Origin: Trematomus loennbergii
Lineage: Eukaryota > Chordata > Actinopteri > Perciformes > Nototheniidae
Assembly: GCA_012861695.1 (NCBI GenBank)
Contig: JAAOOA010000051.1
Coordinates: forward strand, 62,001 to 126,000
Reading direction: 5' to 3'
Length of the DNA: 64,000 nt
The translations under genes and the position numbers were made by a program. Below the pieces are notes generated by a model, which was not told the origin of the DNA, did no database searches, and saw only the letters and a program-made list of their open reading frames with translations. Shown here one piece after another: positions 32,666 to 43,340 of the stretch (the stretch's first letter is position 1; each line of letters opens with the position of its first letter).

Positions 32666-33201
32666 GTATCTGTGTACATGTTTTACTGTACTGTGATCTG
32701 CATGCACTTATCAAACATTTAATTAAAGAATGGTGTTATACACAGTATATGCTGTGATGCAGCGGGAGGAGGAAAACACACACTTCAAGTCAGATCATCA
32801 CCCTTAGCTATTTTAATTACCTCTCAAACTACCTAAACTAGTTATAAATGTTTATTGATATGTCTACCATTTCTTTTATGAGGGTAATATCTGCCTTTTC
32901 TCTTTTGGTTTGAATTGGAGAAGGGCAATGGTTATCGGTGGTGCTTTTAAAGCCTATTGTATACGAACTGTGTGATTTATATTGCTTTTCAAATGCATAT
33001 AGGCCACTATTTACACTGCTCTTCCTGTCAAGAATATGAATAGAACTTAGTTAGATCACTTTACATTTCTGCGAATGAATTTTTAATCACACACGTCTCC
33101 CCGTCCCGAAAATAATAAATAAATAAAAAGAGGAAACAATTTTCAAGTTCAGTTTTCACCGTTTTATTTAAAACAACTGACATAACTGACACCATAGGCC
33201 T

Positions 33202-33601
33202 ATCTGCTGCGGAAACCAGGACGAGCTAGTTCGGGATCTGTTTTTCGGTGGCTCCTCAGTCTCTCGTTTACCCGGCTCCTGATCTTATGCCACTGGTCAA
33301 TGTTCACATTTGGGAACCGATTGGAAACATAGGACTCAATCTTTTGCTTCACATTGAGGGGAAGAGGCATTTTCCCATTGGTCCCAGTCCAGTTGGTTCT
33401 TTTCACCATTCTTCCATATGTTACAAATGGCGTTATGGCCATGAAAATATTAGCAGCATAGATCTCAGGGCGATGCTGTCCCTTAAAAAAGCTGTCCTGA
33501 TAAAAATGTTCCTCTCGCTCTGAGGAAACTGCCCTGGTGGGTTCATCAGGTGTGGCCGCCGACCCTGGAGTGACCACTGGCACTGGAATGACCGGTGGCA
33601 A
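33202..33601 (-). CDS. Unrecognised 133-codon frame, partly duplicated
   Basis: The frame begins MPPVIPVPVVTPGSAATPDE and includes EIYAANIFMAITPFVTYGRM, VKRTNWTGTNGKMPLPLNV, KQKIESYVSNRFPNVNIDQW and HKIRSRVNERLRSHRKTD. The second half is helical and basic, like a small DNA-binding module, but I cannot place it. The segment encoding MVKRTNWTG to FPNVN is repeated at 34592-34722. A LINE fragment starts immediately upstream at 33605, so the 5' end is probably lost. Confidence 0.45.
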
Positions 33602-33604
33602 TGG

Positions 33605-34230
33605 TGTTTTTATTTATTTATTCATTTATTTAACAGGGACAGTGCACATTAATGAACATTTCTGTAAATGTGCCAGAGTTAGCCAAGAGGCTATTTTTCA
33701 TCTGTAGTCCCTGGACAGATTTTAAAAGTCAATCTAAAACACATTTCATTTTAAACAAGTAAATACAATACATTTAAAACATGCAACATACATTACTGGG
33801 ATACTTAAATAAAACAATTTAAAATACAGAACATTAAAACAAAACAAATAAAACAAAACAAAAGAACATGTTAAACATGTTAAAACAGGCAGTGGGTTGT
33901 AAGGAGCAGAAGATTGGGTCAGTGTTGGCAGAGCTGATTCCTCACTAACCATATTTTGAGTTTTGATTTAAATAAAGTGAATGTGGACTGGTCTCTGATT
34001 GGAGATGGGATTGAGTTCCATTGCTGAGCAGCTTTAACAGAAAATGAAGACTGACTGAAAGAACTTTTTCTGAGTGGAATAATGCAATCTCCTCTCTCTG
34101 CACCTCTTGTTACCCTAGTTGCAGTTGTGCGTATGTTAATAAACTGTCTAAGAGGAGGTGAGGTAAGGCCGTTGACAATCTTGTAAAAAAGGCAAGCATT
34201 TGCATGTTTACTGAGGTTTTCCCAGCTTAG
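33605..34230 (-). mobile_element. LINE 3' fragment
   Basis: Minus-strand 3' end with a (taaa)n-like tail (tttatttatttattcattta on the plus strand), an upstream gtccctgttaaataaa, and degenerate C-terminal coding sequence. It separates two copies of the local repeat. Confidence 0.6.
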
Positions 34231-34722
34231 CTACTTGGCACTAAGAGTACAGATATGTCTACCCTTTCTTTTCAGAGTGTAATATCTGCATTTTCTCTTT
34301 TGAAAAACTAAGTCTTAGTTTGGCCACTCATTTTTAATCACACACGTCTCCCCATCCCATTCAAATTCTTGACTGAAAGAGCAGTGTAGCCTACAGTACA
34401 TGTAAATGGGTGGCATTGCCTATATGCATTTGAAAATAAGTAGTACCCCCCTCTGAGTGACTACGTGTTGACTTCACATCTTGTCACAAACCAGGGACTA
34501 CTTCCTGATTTTTGGAAGACAAGACTGACCCAAGATACCTGTACATAGTGGAAAGTGAAATTGACATTGTCAAATTTAATAAAATACAAAATAATGTTCA
34601 CATTTGGGAACCGATTGGAAACATAGGACTCAATCTTTTGCTTCACATTGAGGGGAAGAGGCATTTTCCCATTGGTCCCAGTCCAGTTGGTTCTTTTCAC
34701 CATTCTCCCATATGTTACAAAT
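34227..34722. repeat. Dispersed repeat unit, copy 2, joined to the duplicated frame
   Basis: Here the block equivalent to 32290-32665 runs directly into a copy of 33300-33430 at the shared aataatgt. This places a piece of the unrecognised frame next to a different part of the repeat. It is a recombinant duplication. Confidence 0.7.
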
Positions 34723-35020
34723 GGCTGTCTAGCCCTGTTTGTTTTTTTGACCTTTCAGATGTTGTTGTATAGCCTCTGGAGCAGAAATGAAAGAGTTTTA
34801 AAAATGTTTACGTTTTGGTAAGTTTTTAGGGAAATGTTGTAATATTGCAACGTTGGCCTTAGGTATTTCTACTCACATTGTCTGAATAAATATATTGAAC
34901 AACTAAGGGTTAATTTGCAGGATTGATTGCTTACTTAGCCCTATATCAGTATATAGCATGAATAATAATCACACATCACTCATATTTGTTATGAATAATC
35001 ATTTATCATTTATTAAATAG

Positions 35021-35056
35021 TAAGTCGCTTTGGATAAAAGCGTCAGCTAAATGCAA
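35021..35056 (+). repeat. LINE tail remnant
   Basis: taagtcgctttggataaaag then cgtcagctaaatg matches, in reverse, the tail at 60762-60812. Confidence 0.6.
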
Positions 35057-35144
35057 TTATGAAAGCCTCACTCAGATTTTTTTACCAAGTGTTTTTATTG
35101 CTCTTGGGGCATTAAAAACAAGATTTTAACTTTAGTTTTTTATA

Positions 35145-35390
35145 TAATATCTGCATTTTCTCTTGTGAAAAACTAAGTCTTAGTTTGGCCATAGTTTGGC
35201 CACTCATTTTTAATCACACACGTCTCCCCATCCCATTCAAATTCTTGCCTGAAAGAGCAGTGTAGCCTACAGAACATGTACATGGGTGGCATTGCCTATA
35301 TGCATTTGAAAAGAAATACATGTAGTACCTACCCCCCTCTGAGTGAATACCTGTTGACTTCACATATTGCACTGTGATCTGCATGCACAA
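35145..35390. repeat. Dispersed repeat unit, copy 3 (partial)
   Basis: Shares gcattttctcttgtgaaaaa and cacacgtctccccatccc with the copies at 32.3 and 34.2 kb. It is truncated at both ends. Confidence 0.7.
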
Positions 35391-35913
35391 AACATTTAAT
35401 TAGGAGCAAAACACACACTTCAAGTCAGATCATCACCCTTAGCTATTTTAATTACCTCTCAAACAACCTAAACTAGTTATAAATGTTTATTTTTACTGTC
35501 GGCCGGGTCACTCATTACTGGATCAGCTGCTGCATGAGACAGACACTGAAAAGTATTATCATCTGAAATTAATCATTATGTTATTAGTATTAAATACATA
35601 TAAGTATTTTTACAGCTTGTATTTAGAAATACTCTGTTGTAATTATTGATGCATAAATGTGTTCATCCATTCAATGTGGCATCTGCTATAATGGGGTTAA
35701 TGTATGATATTACTTAATAATACAATACACTATATAATATGATATGATAATTACATTTTAATTTGATTAATTTCTTATTTCATAGTTTCTCTTCATTATT
35801 ATAACAGTTTCATATGAGTGTTGAGAGCTGTATCCATAAATCTCTTAATTTTGCCCTCAAAGTGCACCAGATTGATGCATTTAACTTAAATTTAAAGATA
35901 AACATCTTCTGTT

Positions 35914-36205
35914 GCCAAAGTGCTGTACATATAATAAAAATACCCTACAGTAAAGACACTTTACAGCAAATACAACAGCACAGTTTGTTCAGAATATCAG
36001 TATGAGTATGAGCACCCTCTGTCCTTGACCCTCACATCGTACAAGGAAAAACTTCCAGAGAAAAACCCACATTTCAAAGGGAAAAATGGGAGAAACCTCG
36101 GGAGAGCAACAGAGGAGGGATCCCTCTCCTAGGATGGACAGAAGTGCAATAGATGCCGTGTGTAAATCGAAGAGATAATACATTTTACAGCGTATGTAGA
36201 CCGCA
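35914..36205. repeat. Retrotransposon-tail-like repeat, copy 1
   Basis: Closely matches 57001-57292 (caaagtgctgtacatataat ... gatgccgtgtgtaaatcgaa). This repeat type, with gggaaaaatgggagaaacct, is widespread in fish genomes as I recall it. Non-coding. Confidence 0.7.
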
Positions 36206-36562
36206 TGACAAATAAAGAAGTGTAATGTAAACATTTACATTGTTATTATGATTATTTAATATATAAAGACTATATATTATTGAATTACAAGATTAGATAT
36301 ACTTTATTTGATCTAAAATATTGATGTGTTCAAATGCTCTTCTAAACAAAACTGAAAGTCCATGAAAGTTGTCTTTCTGTATTTGTGAATGAAGCGCCAT
36401 CTCCTGGTTAAATCCTGAAATTGAAATTCTGGCAACGCCCTCTTGGAAAATAGTGGGAGGGCTTAAAATTCCCAGATACTGGTCTTTGGCAGGTAGCAGG
36501 CAGGTAGCTGGCAGGTAGCAGGCAGGAAGCTGTAAACTGGAGTCTGAAATAAGCTGCTACAT
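36206..36562. other. Intergenic, short ggcaggtagc repeats
   Basis: Four near-copies of ggcaggtagc lie at 36488-36530. Nothing else was assigned. Confidence 0.4.
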
Positions 36563-37838
36563 CTGTATGACTCCCGTGCACTAGTTTGGCTTATATTTCA
36601 AGTGTATTCTGCTTGTATAAATATGTGAAATGCTGGTCTGAGTTCATAATTGTTCATAGTATTGAAATGCTAATAGCGCTAATGCTATGCTAATATTGTG
36701 CCTATCAGTGTACACCAGAGCCAGGTTAAAGGGAGTACAGTCAACTGGGTTGTGTGTGTTATCACTGTATTATATACTGTAAATTAAGAAGGCTTTAATC
36801 CTTCATAAAAGTCATAATATGGCATGTGAATTTATTTCCATTTTTGATTAGAGACAAATACGTCATACAGTTATTTCGATTTGCTAAATGTAAAGGTATG
36901 TTTTTTTTCAGATTTCACAGCTGCCTGGGCCTAGTGGCCCACAGGCGACGTTTATCCAGCAGCCAGAACCTTCATCTGTGCCGGCCCCCAGGTCAAGATC
37001 TACCGTGGTTCAAAGACCTCCACCACAGCCATCACCACCAAGGACCAGAGGACCAGCATCACTACAGCAGCCTCCACCTCCATCTGTGCCTGCCACAAGA
37101 TTAAGATACACCACGGTACAAAGGCCTCCACCACAGCCATCACGATCAACCCAGCCAGCAAAGAAGTCTCGCCTAGCACACGTACCTCCCACACAGCCAC
37201 CAGCATCAACCCGGGACAATCCCACCTACCTCCCTCCGACACAGCCACCAGCAGCCCATGCACCATCACCCCCACCTACACAGCAGCCAGACCCACTGTC
37301 TTGGAAGACAGACAAAGACCATGACACTGCTCCCCCTGTCTTTACATGTATAATGAATAGTTGGTTGAAAAAGTTCTGATATTGGAAATATTGAGATTTT
37401 ACAGTTTCTTATGTTAACATAAATAGTTGATTGAAAAAAAAAGTTGTAATGCTCAATTTGTATTTGTACACATCACATGAACCTAGGTATGGAATATGAA
37501 GTCATGAATCAGTCCTGATGTAACTTTTCTGTGGTGAAAGTAGAGTGATAGAACTATTTTACTTACTCCAAATTCTAATTTACACATTTTCATTTTAGAC
37601 ATGAATAACACATTTATATAGGCCTATAGTGTAATTCATATATTTCACTACTTTGTGAACCAAATCTGTAATTGTTTCACAACAGTTTTGAAGTTTTCCA
37701 AAAATCGGATTTCTAAGCTTAGTATCTCATAAGACAAGGTGAGTGACTTTGCATTTCTAGCAAGACCAGAGACTGTACTGAACATTTTGACATGTAACAC
37801 CATGCCATGTTATAAGAAGTACATTTAAAAGTTGATTT
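36563..37838. repeat. Duplicated unit, copy 2 (uninterrupted)
   Basis: Matches the pieces of 6975-12637. It keeps a single TTAA at 36726-36729 where copy 1 has a TTAA element and a single actg at 36776-36779 where copy 1 has the LTR element. The block 36890-37834 is inverted relative to copy 1. Confidence 0.8.
36912..37379 (+). CDS. Proline-rich exon, copy 2
   Basis: After an excellent acceptor (atgttttttttcag) the exon is open for 155 codons to TGA at 37377-37379. Start ISQLPGPSGPQATFIQQPEP, middle KKSRLAHVPPTQPPASTRDN, end FTCIMNSWLKKF. It is nearly identical to copy 1 until the last dozen codons, where copy 1 stops earlier. Low-complexity and presumably disordered. Function unknown. Confidence 0.5.
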   Translation: MSQLPGPSGPQATFIQQPEPSSVPAPRSRSTVVQRPPPQPSPPRTRGPASLQQPPPPSVPATRLRYTTVQRPPPQPSRSTQPAKKSRLAHVPPTQPPASTRDNPTYLPPTQPPAAHAPSPPPTQQPDPLSWKTDKDHDTAPPVFTCIMNSWLKKF

Positions 37839-38139
37839 AAGGAGACATCTAAAAATTGAGAAAATAACCCTCTGGAGTGTGAAGTGAAGGGTAAGGAAAA
37901 GGGTAATGTGATTTATTTTAAAAGACAATGAAGGGGATATATTTATTATATTCAAAGGCAAAATAATACTTAGTCCCCTGAATCTGGAATAATGTACAAT
38001 TTACAGCACAGCCTCACAATGTCAGGAACTTTTCATCTACAGATTGCTTTGGTCTGGCTTTACCCCTCACTGATTGGTTGAAGACACTTTGAACTCATTG
38101 GCTAAGGAAATCAGAAGGAGGGGCTCATTATCATATTAA

Positions 38140-39231
38140 CCTGTTTTTCAGGTCTCAGGTTCGAAAATGCCATTCCCAGAACAAATGACCATATCTTCCC
38201 TTCTAAAAGGGTTACATTAATAATCTTTTTTCTTAAAGTAATGATAAACCTGTGAGTTGGATGTAGAAAAGTCAGAATCAATATAGATGTTTTTTATTTT
38301 AATGAAAATTCAGATTTTACATAGTAAAAACTACCCTTGGATGATGGGTTAGTAGACTAAAAGCTTTAGAAATCCAAAGTAAAACATATAAGTACCCTGT
38401 ATCAAGATTGATGCAAAACAAGTGACATTTGACCTTTTTAGAGAGGTTTAGCCAAAACCACTCCACCTCTGAGGTGATTTGGGTGAAAATGTTTTTTTTC
38501 CATATCTCTGGCCCCCCTTGGTCGATTTTGATGGTTGACACCTCTTTCTGACCGTTAGAGCCAATAGAATCGAAGGGGGATGCCCTCACACACACTCGTT
38601 GTGAAAACAAACAGTGGGGGCTTCGCGCATGCAGGTTTGCACCAGAGTGAAGCGATCTCTCGCTCTGACACCTGGAAACGAAAAAGCAGTTTTATTGCTT
38701 ATGGATTATCAGAAATCATTTAAAAGAGGACACAGACACATTGGATTAACCTATGGATTAACTGCAGCATCGTTTTTTATCGTTTTAATGCCATTGAAGA
38801 CCAGTTTTGACCAAGGTAAGCCATGTTAGCGCTTGTAGCTACCTAGCGCCACATGTTTTGATGTACGTTTTCGTTTATAGCGTCGCAAATGTTTATCACT
38901 GAGTGTTGAGGTGGGCACCCCCAGATTCTGTGTCTCCAGGAGATGCTAATCGATGGGTTGGCTGTGCATCTAGGATAAGTAATAAGGGAGTTATGAGTGA
39001 GTTTAGGTGCAGTGATAGGTTAAAAATGTTTCGCTCGTGGCTAATTCAGAGGCTGAGTGTTAGCGTTGTTTTTTTTTTTATTTAAAAAAAAAAAAGATCA
39101 GTTAGCTGAGTTTCTTCCCGTTACATGGATATAAAACATTCATAGTTTATTAAATATTAAGATTCCTTAGACGTTGTTTCCTGCAAATGACGCGTTTATC
39201 CGCCCGGTACCGGGGGGCGGTGCGTAACAGG
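38140..39231. mobile_element. TTAA-target non-autonomous element, copy 3 (piggyBac-like)
   Basis: TTAA at 38136-38139 and 39232-39235, termini CCTGTTTTTC and (inverted) CCTGTTACGC, internal blocks as in the other four copies. The subterminal cgcccggtaccgggggg is also kept in the 12.6-kb copy. Confidence 0.75.
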
Positions 39232-39509
39232 TTAAAAACCGCGCGAAACTACGCGCGAAACTATGTATGCGTATTATGGCACATTTGGCTTTCCATACTG
39301 CATGTAGCAGCTGCGTGTGTGTAAACTGCCCGCCCCCTCGCACACAGACGGGGGAGAGAGATCTCTCGCCTGGATTGGAGAGATCGAAAATACAAAAAAT
39401 GACGCATTTTGCAGTCTTTTTGCATGTTAGAAACTGAGTTGGCGACACTAAAACTGCAATATAATGTTTGTGTAGCAATAATACATATGACATACATTTT
39501 TTACATGTC

Positions 39510-39622
39510 TCCAGTAGGCCTACCGATAAAAAGACCGATAACGTCGGAGCTTAACGGTACCACGGTCTTTAATAATTCAGCCCCGGGGCCCGTTTAATAC
39601 CGGGGCTCGGTACCCATCCCTA
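39510..39622. mobile_element. DNA-transposon terminal fragment
   Basis: The end ggggctcggtacccatccct, read inward as agggatgggtaccgagcccc, resembles a common hAT-like terminus in fish. Only one end was found. Confidence 0.4.
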
Positions 39623-40066
39623 GGCACGGGGGGGGGGGGGGCAACTCGGCGGGTCCATCAGGTGAAGCGTGCGAAGGTGAAGGGATCGCAGATTGGACGA
39701 GAGGATGCATGCAGACTCGTGATGTAAAGTGCTGGTGCTCATGTAATAGAATAACTGAAGTAAAAATCGTTTGGTTTTTTAAACTTATGCACGCCTGGAA
39801 ATCCCTTTTGGTTCCATGTGTGCAACATTATTATACTACCTAGTTTTATAGTAGTATTATACTTGTGGTGTCACTTCATATCTATCTTCTGGCTCCCAGA
39901 AAGAGTGGAAAATCCACTTGCGTCCATAAGAACACTAAAATACTGAATACTTATTGTTCCATATTATTTTTCTAATAATTAGCATTTCTTCAAAGAAAGT
40001 TCTACTCCATCACATTAATCTAATGCTCTCTACGTTGGAGTTAGCCACGCTTCCATCTCCCTCTTA
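39623..40066. other. Unassigned sequence with a G-run
   Basis: A 12-base G run lies near 39630-39641. No exon or repeat boundary. Confidence 0.35.
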
Positions 40067-40978
40067 CGCAGCCTACACACGGCGGTGGGCGTGTCTTAAG
40101 CTTGGGGAGTTTACGCGAGCAACGGACCAACAACCAATCACATGAATCTCCCGTGTCTCTCCCCAAGGGCTGGAAAATGGAAGAAGTGACCAGAAAGTCG
40201 GGTTTGTCAGCTGGAAAAAGCGATGTCTATTATTTTAGGTACTAAACGAACGGGGGCTTGCAAAACTTTAGCTGCTGCAGGACACAAGAGTTTGCGGAAA
40301 CAAGACAGGAGTTGATAATTGGAAGGGGGGGTCTGTGTAAAGTTTGTGATAGGAAGGGGGGGGGGGTTCTGTTTGCAGCGGGGTAAAAAGGCTTTAAAAA
40401 GGCTCCCGTGTATGAATCTCACCATAGACATTAATGTCTAAAAAGCGATTTTTAATTAATGTCTATGGTGCTATTTTATGCAACATTGCATGGTGGCTAA
40501 ATATACTGTCTATGCCTGCTGTCCATTCAAACGAAGTACACTGGATATAAACTCCCCAAACAGGCGAAAACCTACCAGTTTCACCCACTGTCTCTGCCAC
40601 CTCCCTCCATGCCTGGCTCCTCCGGTTTGTATCCCGGTAGGTGAACAGGGACTGAAAGCACCGGGTGATTCCCTACCGCTACCATTATTTTCTCCTCCAT
40701 TTTTTGGCATATGAGGAAATGAACTGCGGTCTGGCTCTCTCAGCATACACGCGGTTTGATTGGCTAGCGATTGTACTGGCAGATTTGCAGATTTGATTGC
40801 CTGACGCCTCCGCCTCAGCTTCAAAAGTAGAACATTGCTCTACTTTTGCAGCGAGCACCGCGAGAAAAGCTACGCTTTGCTCCCAGAATGCAGTTCAGCG
40901 AATCGTGACGTCACCCCATTCAAAGTGAATGGGCAGAAACGTTGAAGCGTCAACGCACGCCGCCATGTGTAGGGGCCG
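40067..40978. mobile_element. PIF/Harbinger-like element with degenerate MADF exon, copy 2
   Basis: TTA duplication at 40064-40066 and 40979-40981. Inverted ends CGCAGCCTACACACGGCGG and CGGCCCCTACACATGGCGG. The central part (40530-40700) matches 23330-23490, but small insertions break the MADF frame; on the minus strand only fragments of it remain. Confidence 0.75.
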
Positions 40979-40982
40979 TTAC

Positions 40983-41160
40983 AGCTAGTTCAGAATGCTG
41001 CTGCTCACCTTCTTACGAGAACACGCAGGCGTGAGCACATTACATATGTACTGGCATCTCTACACTGGCTTCCGATAAAGTCTAGAATCGATTTTATAAT
41101 GTTATTGTTTGCATACAAGGCCCTTAATGGTTTGGCCGCACCTTAGCTTACTAAATACCA
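40983..41160 (+). pseudogene. LINE ORF2 C-terminal fragment
   Basis: Plus strand reads QLVQNAAAHLLTRTRRREHI, TYVLASLHWLPIKSRIDF and MLLFAYKALNGLAAP, the typical C-terminal N-A-A-A-x-L-L and LHWLPI motifs of fish jockey/CR1/L2-type elements. The Harbinger-like element ends directly at its start. Confidence 0.7.
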
Positions 41161-41879
41161 AAGTGAATAGAGTGCCACAGTGACGCGTCCTAAAACCCGG
41201 AAGTAAACTTCTTCCGGTTCCCTCGACAAAAAAGCAATGCAATTTCTCCATAGGATTTTGGAAAATAGCTCGAAATAAGGTCTGTGGTTGACACACATTT
41301 AAGAGACGGATCACGTTTTGTTCAGTCGGATAATCTCCACATGTCTACACTGTAAAAAGATGGAATACATTATTTATCTTTTTTTTTAGCAGCTTTTAAA
41401 TGCGAATTTAACAAAACTAACCGTAAAAATAAATGATTTTCTGTTGGCAAAATTAGCTGCATTTTCGGTAATTTTACTAAAAAATACTTTTGTTATGGGT
41501 ATATATCACTGTCAAATACATAACAAATACTGTTAATACTAATTTAAAAAATGTATAATTGCAAGAAAATATATGTGACCTGCTCCATCTAAATCAGTCA
41601 CATTGACCCGAAGACACATTTTGAGTTGTATAGACTGTTGGAAAGAGGAGATTCCTAGCTTTCTAATGATATCAGGATTGTTTTTGTACTCCAAATATTA
41701 AGCAAAATATGTCACATTATATAATGACTGTCACGAGTCATCGTTTTGAGAAAAAGGCCTTCAAAGTTTCCTCTTCTCTGGAATCCATCGATCTGATTGA
41801 TTATTAGCGGAGCAAATGATCAAAATACTACGGAGGGAAGATATTTTCGTTTGGATTACTGGTCTGGGGGAAACTCGCG
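41161..41879. other. No gene; left part of a cactgtaaaaa-type MITE
   Basis: At 41346 the sequence tctacactgtaaaaag resembles a widespread fish MITE terminus; the opposite end was not found. Confidence 0.35.
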
Positions 41880-42300
41880 AGTGTGTGTGTGTGTGTGTTT
41901 GTGTATTTTTGCGTTTGTGTATATTGTGTTTGTTTCCCGGGGAAAACACTCACGAGAAACACCGGCTGTTGTTATGCCTGCTGTGACGTCAAGTTACTCC
42001 GTTCTCCGCTTGTAATTATGCCGTTACAAGCTTCAAAGTTGTATTTATCATCTGAATTTGCCGAAACAAGTTTAATATTCTGAAAGCCAAGACTTTGTTT
42101 ATTTGAAATCAGATGAAAACAAACTGTAACGGACCCTGCCGTGTTATCTATGATTACTATACGCCTTACATTCATAATTTCAGCCGGAGGGAGGGGAAGC
42201 GGCGCTGTGGAACAGCAGAGTGGCAAGTGAGAGCTGTCATCTTCCCTTTACAAGCTTCAAAAATGTATTTATCGTGTGATTTTGGAAATAAAAGTTTCAT
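41880..42300. repeat. Dispersed repeat, copy 1 (second copy at 59217-59510)
   Basis: Shares gtttcccggggaaa, ggctgttgttatgcctgctg and cggaccctgccgtgttatct with 59217-59510 over about 300 bp. It lies directly upstream of the ballast-domain exons and could hold their promoter or first exon. Confidence 0.7.
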
Positions 42301-42525
42301 ATTCTGAAATATTTTCAGCATTTATATACAATGGCCTCATTGCGTTTATTAATAATATACAGTCCTTTTCTTCCAACATCGTGCAACAACTGTTACCGTT
42401 GGAAAGTTCAATAACTTAGGATCATAAAAAGTATAACTCCAGATGCTTAAACACCTCAGTTGTCAGCAATGTGTGTATTTTCATATGTGTTTTTAAAAGC
42501 TCAGTTATTGACTTCTTTCTACAAG

Positions 42526-43340
42526 TGTACATGTGCAAATTACGCTGCAATGCCGTCTGAACCAGAGAATGTGTGCTGCATGGAGATACCACAGGTAACA
42601 TTTTTGATAGCTTCACTAAGTTCTCTGTTTAGAGAATACATTTTTCACATGTCATTCAATATGTTTATCACACTAGGTGTCAAGACGGATGCAGGAACTT
42701 GAGCACTCTGTGCCTTGTATGGTGGACCATCCTGGTTTGGAGCCTGTGTGCCTAAATGTGTTCTCCCTGCAGAATGCTTTCAATATATACAGAGCTGAAC
42801 ATGGGAGACTACAGATGAGGCAAATACAGCAGTGAGTGGTTTGTTTCTTTTGACTGAAATTGTAAAACGTCTGCTAATATTGTTCATGAAAATAAATACT
42901 GATGTATATGGTTTTATGCAATCTTTCATTTCATTCTGTCATTGTACATGGCGTTACTATTATGATATACTACACAGCAATGGCATAACACACCCATGTG
43001 TACGACAAAAAAGTCCACACACACAACCTTATGCTTTTGAAAGCAGCATATACTTTACCCATCCAAACATGAATAATCATTACACATTTGATATAAACTG
43101 TCGGAACTTTATTCAAAATCAACGGTATTTTACATAAATTAAATAGGCTTTTCACTAAATATTATTTGCAATTATTTCAGGCGTCACAGGTATCTAGCCT
43201 ACAGAAGCTTTGTGAGCTGGTGCTGGGGCTTCCTTGGACGCAAGATCAGAGTAGTCATTCCGGCCTGCGTTGTCCTCAGGATTCACAGGGAGTTTCCTGA
43301 TCCGCAAAACAACTATGTTGGGTTCAGACAGTCAAATTGA
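42526..43340 (+). CDS. P2X7 ballast-domain-like protein (C-terminal exons)
   Basis: Three exons join in phase: 42526-42594, 42677-42831 and 43181-43340, with acceptors ctacaag, cactag and atttcag and donors gtaaca and gtgagt. They encode a Cys-rich start (CTCANYAAMPSEPENVCCME), a middle VSRRMQELEHSVPCMVDHPG and an end YRSFVSWCWGFLGRKIRVVI then PACVVLRIHREFPDPQNNYV. The pattern (CxCG-C...CC.E, AYR...W, LP.C....IR.EFP....Y.GF) is that of the intracellular ballast domain of P2X7 receptors, which binds zinc and guanine nucleotide in P2X7. No channel domain is present. The usual second zinc-site cysteine is Tyr here, so zinc binding may be impaired. The stop lies 17 bp inside the 3' end of the opposing transposase gene. 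Confidence 0.75.
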
